Source: Oscillospiraceae bacterium UBA6370 (GTDB lineage Bacteria > Bacillota > Clostridia > Oscillospirales > Oscillospiraceae). Taken from it: a DNA stretch of 13,558 nucleotides. A model generated the notes under the pieces. The model ran no database searches and was not told the origin of the DNA. It was given only the letters and a program-made list of their open reading frames with translations. This document shows positions 6,142-12,301 of this stretch, piece after piece. Location of the stretch: contig DJRC01000049.1 in the NCBI GenBank assembly GCA_002437735.1, forward strand, positions 1 through 13,558, read 5' to 3'. A program made the translations under genes and the position numbers. Each line of letters opens with the position of its first letter. Position 1 is the first letter of the stretch.

Positions 6142-7032
6142 ATGGAATTTGTGATGAGCATACTCGAAGGCGCATGGCGTTATGTGACGACCATCCGCAT
6201 TGCGGACTATCTGGATATCGCGCTGATGGCCTATTGCTGCTATCTGCTGCTGCGCCTCGTGCGCAGCACCCGCGCGGAGAGTCTGGTCAAGGGGATCATG
6301 GTGTTTCTGCTGGCGCTGTGGATCTCCTATGCTTTCAAGCTCAATGGCATTTACTTCATCCTCAGCCATATGCTTGACGTCGGCATCCTCGCGCTGATCG
6401 TCCTCTTTCAGCCGGAGATCCGCCGCATTTTGGAGCAGGTCGGCTCAAGCAAGCTGCGCTCGTTCATTCCCTTTGCCGCGAAGCAGCAGTCGAGCGCCAT
6501 TGAAAACGCCATCGCGCAGACGGTGCTCGCCTGCACGGAGATGTCCAAAACCCGCACGGGTGTGCTGATCGTCTTTGAGCGCGAGATCAACCTCGACGAG
6601 ATGGCGCGCACCGGCACCATCGTGGACGCACAGGTGAGCAGCGAGCTGCTGAAAAATATCTTCTTCGTCAAGGCCGCGATGCACGACGGCGCGGTCATCA
6701 TCCGTGACGGGCGCATCCTGGCCGGCGGTTGTATGCTGCCGCTGTCGAAGAATGTGAACCTCAGCCGCGACCTCGGTATGCGCCACCGCGCGGGCATCGG
6801 CATGAGCGAAAATTCCGACGCCGTGGTCGTCATCGTCTCGGAGGAGACGGGCACCATCTCCGTTGCCATCGGCGGACTGCTCAAGCGCCACCTCAAGCCG
6901 GAGACGCTTGAGAAGCTGCTCCTCAACGAGCTCATGCCGCAGACGGAGGACACCGAGGCGGACAAGCCTCCGTTCCATATCCCGCGCATCTTGAAAAAGC
7001 GGAAGGAGGATGACGAAGATGGAGCAAACTAA
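6142..7032 (+). CDS. cdaA: membrane diadenylate cyclase CdaA
   Basis: CdaA makes cyclic di-AMP from two ATP; c-di-AMP controls potassium and osmolyte balance and cell-wall homeostasis. The 296-residue product has three N-terminal membrane helices (about 26-42, 50-66 and 75-90), then the cytoplasmic DAC domain (about 95-255). Seen: GVLIVFE (140-146), the DGA motif at 182-184 (HDGAVII), RHR at 214-216 (GMRHRAGIG) and SEE at 233-235, the residues that define the active site. The tail is charged and acidic (KKRKEDDEDGAN). The ATG at 6142 has AAGAGGGG (6127-6134) 7 bases upstream. cdaR follows with an overlap, the standard pairing. The third usual partner, glmM, is absent here. Confidence 0.96.
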   Translation: MEFVMSILEGAWRYVTTIRIADYLDIALMAYCCYLLLRLVRSTRAESLVKGIMVFLLALWISYAFKLNGIYFILSHMLDVGILALIVLFQPEIRRILEQVGSSKLRSFIPFAAKQQSSAIENAIAQTVLACTEMSKTRTGVLIVFEREINLDEMARTGTIVDAQVSSELLKNIFFVKAAMHDGAVIIRDGRILAGGCMLPLSKNVNLSRDLGMRHRAGIGMSENSDAVVVIVSEETGTISVAIGGLLKRHLKPETLEKLLLNELMPQTEDTEADKPPFHIPRILKKRKEDDEDGAN

Positions 7033-8284
7033 AGGCCGCAAGGCGTTCTACATCGGCCTGTCCATCCTCATCGCTTTGCTCGTCTGGTTTTATGCCAACG
7101 GCGACACACAGGTCGAGATCTCCGTCAACGACGTGCCCATTGAATTTACCAATGAGGACACCTCGCTGGCTGACAAGGGCTTGATGCTTCTGTCGAGCGA
7201 GGAGGAAACCATCGACCTCAAGTTGCGTATGCCGCGCAGCACCTACTTTAAGCTCGACCCCGGCAAGATCCGCATCGTGGTCGATCTCAGCTCGGTCACA
7301 ACGACCGGCACACAGACGATCACCTACAGCATCCTTTATCCGCGCGGCCCGCGCGGCGAGCTGCTTTCGAGCAGCATCACGCAGAGAGAGCCGACTGTCC
7401 GCTCGACCACCATTGAGATCGGCGAGCTGTTCCGCAAGAATGTGGAGATCCGCTGCAAGGTCGTCGGCAACGTGGCAGAGGGCTACATCGCCGGCACGGT
7501 CCGTATGCTGCCCGAGACGCTTGAGGTCCGCGGCCAGCAGGTCGATATCATGCAGGTGAGCTACGCGCAGGTCACGCTGAACATTGAAAATGCGACCTCC
7601 ACGGTCGTGGAGCTGCTGGACTTTGAGCTGTATGATTTCAGCGACCAGCTCATCCGCTCGAACCGCATCCATCCGGCCAGCGAGAGCATTCAGGTGACGA
7701 TGCCGGTGATGACGGTCAAGGAGGTCCCGCTCACGGTCGAATTTGTCGAAACGCCCGGCTCGCGGCTCGAGAACGTCAAGTGGGCGCTGACGCCGATCGA
7801 CACGATCACGCTCTCGGGCGACGCCTCGACGATGGCTGCCATCGACGAGATCAAGCTCGATACGCTCTCGCTCGCCGACCTCAAGGCGGCGGAGACCTTC
7901 ACCTACGATATCCCGATCCCCGATGGGGTGAACAACCTCAGCGGCGTGACGAGCGTGACGCTGACCATCCTGTTCGATGATATCGACTCCTTGACGATGG
8001 ACGCCACACAGTTCGGCTATGAGAACTTGACGACCGAGCGCGATGTGACGGTCGTGACCTCGACGCTGAGCGTGACGCTGCGCGGCACGAGCGCGGCGCT
8101 CGCACAGGTGAACGAAGAGAACCTCCGCGTGGTGGCGGACCTGACGAACGTTTCCGACGCGGACGGCGTCTATACCGTCCCTGCAACAGTGTATGTGGAC
8201 GGGCTGGATGTCGGCGCCGTCGGCAGCTATCAGGTGACCGTGCGGCTGAGCGGCGGAGCGGAAAACAGTACAGAGCATAACTGA
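7019..8284 (+). CDS. cdaR: CdaA regulatory protein CdaR (YbbR domains)
   Basis: CdaR is a membrane-anchored, extracytoplasmic protein that binds and modulates CdaA. Two starts are possible. The ATG at 7010 immediately follows GGAGG (7005-7009), leaving no spacing, whereas the ATG at 7019 has it 9 bases upstream, so 7019 is preferred (421 residues). The gene overlaps the cdaA end by 14 bp, implying translational coupling. One membrane helix (about 9-26, AFYIGLSILIALLVWFYA) is followed by four YbbR-like repeats, near residues 31-130, 140-229, 233-319 and 340-409. This is the same domain count as B. subtilis CdaR, though the protein is shorter (421 against about 483). The C-terminus is short and hydrophilic. 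Confidence 0.92.
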   Translation: MEQTKGRKAFYIGLSILIALLVWFYANGDTQVEISVNDVPIEFTNEDTSLADKGLMLLSSEEETIDLKLRMPRSTYFKLDPGKIRIVVDLSSVTTTGTQTITYSILYPRGPRGELLSSSITQREPTVRSTTIEIGELFRKNVEIRCKVVGNVAEGYIAGTVRMLPETLEVRGQQVDIMQVSYAQVTLNIENATSTVVELLDFELYDFSDQLIRSNRIHPASESIQVTMPVMTVKEVPLTVEFVETPGSRLENVKWALTPIDTITLSGDASTMAAIDEIKLDTLSLADLKAAETFTYDIPIPDGVNNLSGVTSVTLTILFDDIDSLTMDATQFGYENLTTERDVTVVTSTLSVTLRGTSAALAQVNEENLRVVADLTNVSDADGVYTVPATVYVDGLDVGAVGSYQVTVRLSGGAENSTEHN

Positions 8285-8294
8285 AGGAGAACCT

Positions 8295-8702
8295 ATGACC
8301 CAGATAGCGACGGTTGAAAAAATATTGCGCGGCGGCAGGGCGGAGATCTCCGTTCCCCGCAAATCAGCCTGTGGACATGACTGCGAGAGCTGCTCGGGCT
8401 GCGGGATGCAGGGCTCGTCCACCCATGCGGTGGCGCTCAATCCCATCGGCGCGCAGGTGGGGCAGAAGGTCGTGGTCGAAAGCAGCAACAAGCGGCTCTA
8501 CGGCGTGATGCTGCTGGTCTACGCGGTGCCCATCGTGTTGTTTCTGATCGGCTACTTTGCCTCCTGCGCGCTGACCTCCGAAGGGCTGCGCTATGCCGTC
8601 GCCATTGCGGCGTTCTGCCTCGGCATCGTGCCGGCGATCCTCTACGACCGCAAGCTGAAGCGCGAGGGCGGGCTGGCGTTCACCATCATACGAACCCTGT
8701 AG
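8295..8702 (+). CDS. RseC/MucC family membrane protein (SoxR-reducing system RseC-like)
   Basis: In proteobacteria RseC-family proteins take part in SoxR reduction or in sigma-E control; in Clostridia the role is unknown. The 135-residue product begins MTQIATVEKIL and has a four-cysteine cluster, C26-x3-C30-x2-C33-x2-C36 (CGHDCESCSGCG), the family hallmark and a likely metal or redox site. Two membrane helices follow (about 70-91 and 98-117), then a short basic tail. The start ATG at 8295 has AAGGAG (8284-8289) 5 bases upstream, overlapping the cdaR stop. It lies 10 bp after cdaR and 7 bp before the DUF5685 gene, so it belongs to the same transcript. I leave out a gene symbol because the proteobacterial function should not be carried over. 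Confidence 0.82.
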   Translation: MTQIATVEKILRGGRAEISVPRKSACGHDCESCSGCGMQGSSTHAVALNPIGAQVGQKVVVESSNKRLYGVMLLVYAVPIVLFLIGYFASCALTSEGLRYAVAIAAFCLGIVPAILYDRKLKREGGLAFTIIRTL

Positions 8703-8709
8703 CGCAGAT

Positions 8710-9618
8710 ATGTTCGGCTACGTTCTGCCCTCGCGGGATCGGCTCGACGAGCGGGAACGCGAGCGCTTCCGCGCCGTCTACTGCGGACTGTGCCACACGC
8801 TCCGGGAGCGCTACGGCTTTGCCGCGAGCCTCCTGCTCAACTACGATTTCACCCTTTTAGCCATTCTTCTCTCAAGCGGAGACGAGGAGCCCTGCACCGT
8901 GCGGCGCTGTGCCGTGCATCCCTGTAAGGGCTGCCGTGCGCAGGCAAGCACGCCGGCGCTCGAGGCCGCGGCGGACCGGACCGTGATCCTCTCCTGGTGG
9001 CAGCTGCGGGATCACATCGCCGACCACGGCTTTTGGAGCGGACTCAAATACCGCTTCGCTTCGATCTTCTTGCGCGGCGCTTACCGCAGGGCGGGGGAGC
9101 GGCTGCCGCGCTTTGACGCGGCGGTGCGGCTGCATCTCCAAGCGCTCGCAGCGCTGGAGGATGTGCGCTGTGCCTCCATTGATATGGCGGCGGAGCCTTT
9201 CGCGGCGCTGATGGCGGATGCGGCGGCAGACCTCACGGACGAGAAGCGTCGGCGTATCCTCGGTCAGATCCTCTATCAGCTCGGCCGCTGGATCTACCTT
9301 GTCGACGCGGCGGACGACCTGAAAAAGGATACCGAAAGCGGGAACTATAACCCCCTGCTTTACCGTTATCATACGGAAAACGGCGTTCTCGGCGACGCGG
9401 ACAAGCTCGCGCTGGCCGAAACGCTGGACGCCTCCATCGCCCGCATGGCGAGCGCCTATGCGCTCTACGATTACGGCGTATGGACGCCGATCCTGGACAG
9501 TATATTTTATGAGAGCCTTTACGGCATCGGCAAAGCCGTTTTGGACGGGACCTACCGCCGCCGCACGCGGACGCGGTACGGTGAACGCAAGAAGAAAAGC
9601 AACGAGGAAGCACTATGA
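8710..9618 (+). CDS. DUF5685 family protein, function unknown
   Basis: The product has 302 residues, is mostly helical and shows no clear signal peptide. The start MFGYVLPSRDRL followed by YCGLC is characteristic of DUF5685. No Shine-Dalgarno precedes the ATG at 8710, so translation is probably coupled to the preceding gene, whose stop is 7 bp upstream. Six cysteines lie in the N-terminal quarter: C25-x2-C28, C62, C67 and C72-x2-C75, a possible metal site. Two Asp motifs are visible: D101-x3-D105 in QLRDHIADHGFW and D199-x3-D203 in LVDAADDLKKD, the latter followed by NYNP. Their spacing and context recall the two DxxxD motifs of head-to-head isoprenoid synthases, but this is a hypothesis. The C-terminus is very basic (RRRTRTRYGERKKK). 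The stop overlaps the next start (ATGA, 9615-9618). Confidence 0.75.
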   Translation: MFGYVLPSRDRLDERERERFRAVYCGLCHTLRERYGFAASLLLNYDFTLLAILLSSGDEEPCTVRRCAVHPCKGCRAQASTPALEAAADRTVILSWWQLRDHIADHGFWSGLKYRFASIFLRGAYRRAGERLPRFDAAVRLHLQALAALEDVRCASIDMAAEPFAALMADAAADLTDEKRRRILGQILYQLGRWIYLVDAADDLKKDTESGNYNPLLYRYHTENGVLGDADKLALAETLDASIARMASAYALYDYGVWTPILDSIFYESLYGIGKAVLDGTYRRRTRTRYGERKKKSNEEAL

Positions 9619-10238
9619 ACGACCCCTACAAAGTATTGAACGTCTCGCCCTCCGCATCGGACGAGGAGGTAAAAAAGGCATATCGTGACCTTGCGCGGAA
9701 GTATCATCCCGACAACTATCACGATAATCCGCTTGCCGACCTCGCGCAGGAGAAGATGAAGGAGATCAACGAGGCCTATGAGCAGATCCAGAAGCAGCGC
9801 AGGGCGGGCAGCGGCTACGGTGCGCCGCGGCAGAGCTACTACGGCACGACGAGCAACGGCTATTCCAGCGCTGACCCGACCATGCAGCAGATCCGTCTCG
9901 CCATCGCCCGCGGCGAAATTTCGCAGGCGGAGCGCCTGCTGAACGCGGTCAGCGACCACAATGCCGAGTGGAGCTTCCTCATGGGCAACGTCTGCTACCG
10001 CCGCGGCTGGCTGGACGAGGCAAAGCGCTATTTCGAGACGGCCTGTCGGATGGACCCAGAGAATCCTGAGTACCGGCAGGCGCTCGCGGCCTTCAACAAC
10101 CGCGGCTACCGTCCGCAGGGCTATCAGACCGTTTCCACGAGCTGCGGCAACGACGCCTGCTCGAACTGGTGCCTCGCGGCACTGTGTTGCAATCTTCTCG
10201 GCGGCGGAGGCTACTTCTGCCTGCCGTGTATGTTCTGA
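9615..10238 (+). CDS. J-domain protein with TPR-like middle and Cys-rich hydrophobic C-terminus
   Basis: The N-terminal J domain (residues 1-63) has the HPD motif at 31-33 (RKYHPDNYHD), so it should stimulate a DnaK-type Hsp70. It lacks the Gly/Phe linker, zinc fingers and C-terminal substrate domains of canonical DnaJ. A Gly/Ser/Tyr-rich linker (64-88) leads to a TPR-like helical section (about 89-160: QIRLAIARGEISQAERLL, then a second copy with GWLDEAKRYFETA and DPENPEY). The last 31 residues hold seven cysteines (177, 182, 186, 191, 192, 202, 205) around LGGGG, and are hydrophobic: a possible membrane or metal-binding tail. The start ATG at 9615 overlaps the DUF5685 stop; GAGGAAG (9604-9610) is the RBS. 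The tight coupling suggests that its client or partner is the DUF5685 protein. Confidence 0.85.
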   Translation: MNDPYKVLNVSPSASDEEVKKAYRDLARKYHPDNYHDNPLADLAQEKMKEINEAYEQIQKQRRAGSGYGAPRQSYYGTTSNGYSSADPTMQQIRLAIARGEISQAERLLNAVSDHNAEWSFLMGNVCYRRGWLDEAKRYFETACRMDPENPEYRQALAAFNNRGYRPQGYQTVSTSCGNDACSNWCLAALCCNLLGGGGYFCLPCMF

Positions 10239-10260
10239 TTTGAATGAGGAGGAGATCACA

Positions 10261-11139
10261 TTGGTCAAAAGCATGACGGGCTACGGAAGAGCCCGCGAAA
10301 TGCGCAGCGGCCGCGATATCACCGTCGAGGTCCGCTCGGTCAATAACCGCTATCTTGACTGCACCGTCAAGATGCCGCGCGCCTACATCTTCGCCGAGGA
10401 CGCCGTGAAGGCGCGGGTGCAGAAGGCGGTCTCGCGCGGCAAGGTGGACGTGTTCATCACCATCGACACCTCGGCGGCGGACGAGGCGGTCGTCAAGCTC
10501 AACCGCCCGCTCGCGCAGGGCTACTACAAGGCGCTGTGCGAGATCAACGAGGCCTGCGGTCTTGAGAGCGAGATCACCGCGTCGACCATCGCCCGCTTTC
10601 CCGACGTCCTGACCGTCACCAAGGCGGAGGAGGACCTGGAGAGCGTCGCCGCCGACCTCTGCGCTGTGCTCGATGATGCGCTTGCCGCGTACAATCGGAT
10701 GCGCGCGACTGAGGGCGAGCGTCTTGCCGCCGACATCGGTAGCCGGCTCGATACCATCGAGCGCATCACCGGCATGGTCGAGGAGCGCTCGCCGCAGACC
10801 GTTGCGGAGTACCGCGCGCGCCTAACGGCCAAGATGGAGGAGGTGCTGCAATCGACCACCATCGACGAGGCCCGCATCCTCACTGAAGCCGCCATTTTTG
10901 CCGATAAGATCGCCGTCGATGAAGAGACCGTCCGCCTGCGCTCCCACGTTTCTCAGCTGCGCGCCATGCTCGTCTCCGACGAGCCGATGGGCCGCAAGAT
11001 GGACTTCCTCATTCAGGAGGTCAACCGCGAGAGCAACACCATCGGCTCCAAGTGCAACGATATCGCCATTGCGCACGATGTGGTCGCCCTAAAGGCGGAG
11101 GTCGAAAAGATCCGCGAGCAGGTGCAGAACATCGAGTGA
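10261..11139 (+). CDS. yicC: YicC family protein (YloC in B. subtilis)
   Basis: This conserved family (YicC_N plus DUF1732) is linked in E. coli to RNA turnover. The start is TTG at 10261: AGGAGG (10247-10252) lies 8 bases upstream, and the product then reads MVKSMTGYGRAREMR, the expected N-terminus. The first ATG (10273) would be 20 bases from the RBS and cut the protein short. The product has 292 residues, normal length. Seen: SMTGYGR, EVRSVNNRYLD (residues 23-33), and the highly conserved C-terminal GRKMDFLIQEVNRE followed by NTIGSK (about 259-264). The yicC-remA-gmk-rpoZ order is the same as yloC-remA-gmk-yloH in B. subtilis. The remA RBS overlaps the yicC stop. Confidence 0.94.
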   Translation: MVKSMTGYGRAREMRSGRDITVEVRSVNNRYLDCTVKMPRAYIFAEDAVKARVQKAVSRGKVDVFITIDTSAADEAVVKLNRPLAQGYYKALCEINEACGLESEITASTIARFPDVLTVTKAEEDLESVAADLCAVLDDALAAYNRMRATEGERLAADIGSRLDTIERITGMVEERSPQTVAEYRARLTAKMEEVLQSTTIDEARILTEAAIFADKIAVDEETVRLRSHVSQLRAMLVSDEPMGRKMDFLIQEVNRESNTIGSKCNDIAIAHDVVALKAEVEKIREQVQNIE

Positions 11140-11149
11140 GGAGGGGACG

Positions 11150-11413
11150 ATGAAGCTCATCAACATCGGCTTTGGCAATCTGGTCTCCGCCGAGCGTGTG
11201 CTGGCCATCGTCAGCCCCGATTCCGCGCCGATCAAGCGCCTTATTCAGGAGTCGCGCGAGCGCGGTATGCTGATCGACGCGACCTACGGCCGAAAGACCG
11301 CGTCCGTTTTCGTGATGGACAGCGACCATGTGGTGCTCAGCGCCATCGCGGCGGAGAAGCTCGCGCAGCGGCTCGGCCTTGAAATTTTGGGAGGATTGGA
11401 AGAAAACGAATGA
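11150..11413 (+). CDS. remA: extracellular matrix regulator RemA (DUF370)
   Basis: RemA is a small DNA-binding protein that activates biofilm-matrix and osmoprotection genes in B. subtilis. The 87-residue product begins MKLINIGFGNLVSAERVLAI and includes SPDSAPIKR and GMLIDATYGRKT, near-identical to the family core. MDSDHVVLS closes the core, and a short acidic tail follows. The start ATG at 11150 has GAGGAGGGG (11138-11146) 3 bases upstream, overlapping the yicC stop. Its own stop overlaps the gmk start (ATGA, 11410-11413), so remA and gmk should be translated in a coupled way. The matrix role is known only in Bacillus; targets in this organism are unknown. Confidence 0.93.
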   Translation: MKLINIGFGNLVSAERVLAIVSPDSAPIKRLIQESRERGMLIDATYGRKTASVFVMDSDHVVLSAIAAEKLAQRLGLEILGGLEENE

Positions 11414-12000
11414 AAACAGGGAAGACCTTTATCATCTCCGGCCCCTCCGGCGTCGGCAAGAGCACTGTGCTCCGTGAGCTGCTGCGGGACCGCAACGACC
11501 TCTATTTTTCGATCTCCGCGACAACGCGCACGCCGCGTGAGGGTGAGATCGACGGTGTGCACTATCATTTCATCAATGTCGATCAATTCCGTGAAATGAT
11601 CCAGGAGGATGAATTCCTCGAGTATGCCGAGTACGTCGGCAACTTCTATGGCACGCCCAAGCGCTATGTGGACGAAGCCATGGCGCAGGGTAAGGACGTT
11701 ATCCTCGATATCGAGGTGCAGGGCGCCCTGCAGGTCGTCGGCAAGCGGCCCGACACCGTGCGCATCTTCATCGCCCCACCCTCGTGGGACGCGCTGGAGC
11801 AGCGCTTGACCGGACGCGGAACGGACAGCCCCGAGAAGATCCAGAAGCGCCTTGTCCGCGCCAAGGTCGAGCTTCAGACCGCCGACACCTACGATTACTT
11901 TGTCATCAACGACACGGTAGAAAATGCCGTGCGCGAGATCAACGCCATCATGCTCGCCGAGCATTGCCGCCCGAGCGAGCGCATGGAGATATTGCAGTAA
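11410..12000 (+). CDS. gmk: guanylate kinase
   Basis: Gmk phosphorylates GMP (and dGMP) to GDP with ATP, essential for GTP supply and a link to (p)ppGpp control. The product has 196 residues, normal for bacterial Gmk. Seen: the P-loop GPSGVGKST (11-19), the GMP-binding SATTRTPREGE (36-46) and YHF (52-54), LDIEVQGA (99-106) and the lid arginines around 132-150 (QRLTGRG.DS, QKRLVRAK). The start ATG at 11410 overlaps the remA stop, with GGAAG (11398-11402) 7 bases upstream. rpoZ follows 56 bp later, as in many bacteria. Confidence 0.96.
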   Translation: MKTGKTFIISGPSGVGKSTVLRELLRDRNDLYFSISATTRTPREGEIDGVHYHFINVDQFREMIQEDEFLEYAEYVGNFYGTPKRYVDEAMAQGKDVILDIEVQGALQVVGKRPDTVRIFIAPPSWDALEQRLTGRGTDSPEKIQKRLVRAKVELQTADTYDYFVINDTVENAVREINAIMLAEHCRPSERMEILQ

Positions 12001-12056
12001 GATACCTATTTAATTTATCAATCATGCCGCGCCGCGGCGAAAGGAAGTAAACGACT

Positions 12057-12269
12057 ATGATGCTCTATCCCGCTATGAACACCCTCACCAAGAATGTCCC
12101 CAACCGTTACCTGTTGGTCAACGTGGTCGCGCGCCGCGCCCGTCAGATCGCCGAGGACGCGGAGCTGGAGGGGATTCACTTGACCGAAAAGCCCGTCACC
12201 GAGGCCATCAATGAGGTCGCCGACGGCGAGATCACCGCGGCGGACATTGACACGCACATCAATAAGTAA
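12057..12269 (+). CDS. rpoZ: DNA-directed RNA polymerase subunit omega
   Basis: Omega is the small subunit that supports assembly and stability of RNA polymerase through the beta-prime subunit. The 70-residue product contains the family signature NRYLLVNVVARRARQIAED (16-34) and the KPVTEAINEVADG helix (45-57). Two adjacent ATGs (12057 and 12060) could start the protein; AGGAAG (12042-12047) is 9 or 12 bases away, favouring 12057. It sits between gmk and priA. A small GC hairpin (12026-12038) lies just before the RBS. Confidence 0.9.
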   Translation: MMLYPAMNTLTKNVPNRYLLVNVVARRARQIAEDAELEGIHLTEKPVTEAINEVADGEITAADIDTHINK

Positions 12270-12301
12270 GAACGAACGATTCGCCGGAGAGGGGGAGAAG
12301 C

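Noticed and set aside
7010..7018. Earlier ATG for cdaR at 7010
   Set aside because: It directly abuts the GGAGG that would serve it, leaving no spacing. The ATG at 7019 has a usable 9-base spacing.
6932..8491. A 519-codon open frame on the minus strand, antisense to cdaR and parts of its neighbours
   Set aside because: The + strand carries a clear CdaR with membrane helix and YbbR repeats. The antisense translation is low-complexity and Arg/His/Asp/Leu-rich, typical of a high-GC shadow frame.
11992..12021. Possible promoter before rpoZ: TTGCAG with TATCAA at 18 bp
   Set aside because: Both boxes are weak and the -35 lies in the gmk end. The AT-rich spacer alone is not enough, and read-through from gmk explains expression.
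12026..12038. GCCGC-GCC-GCGGC hairpin before the rpoZ ribosome binding site
   Set aside because: Only a 5-bp stem with a 3-base loop and no T-run. It may be chance in GC-rich DNA, so it was not called a regulator or terminator.
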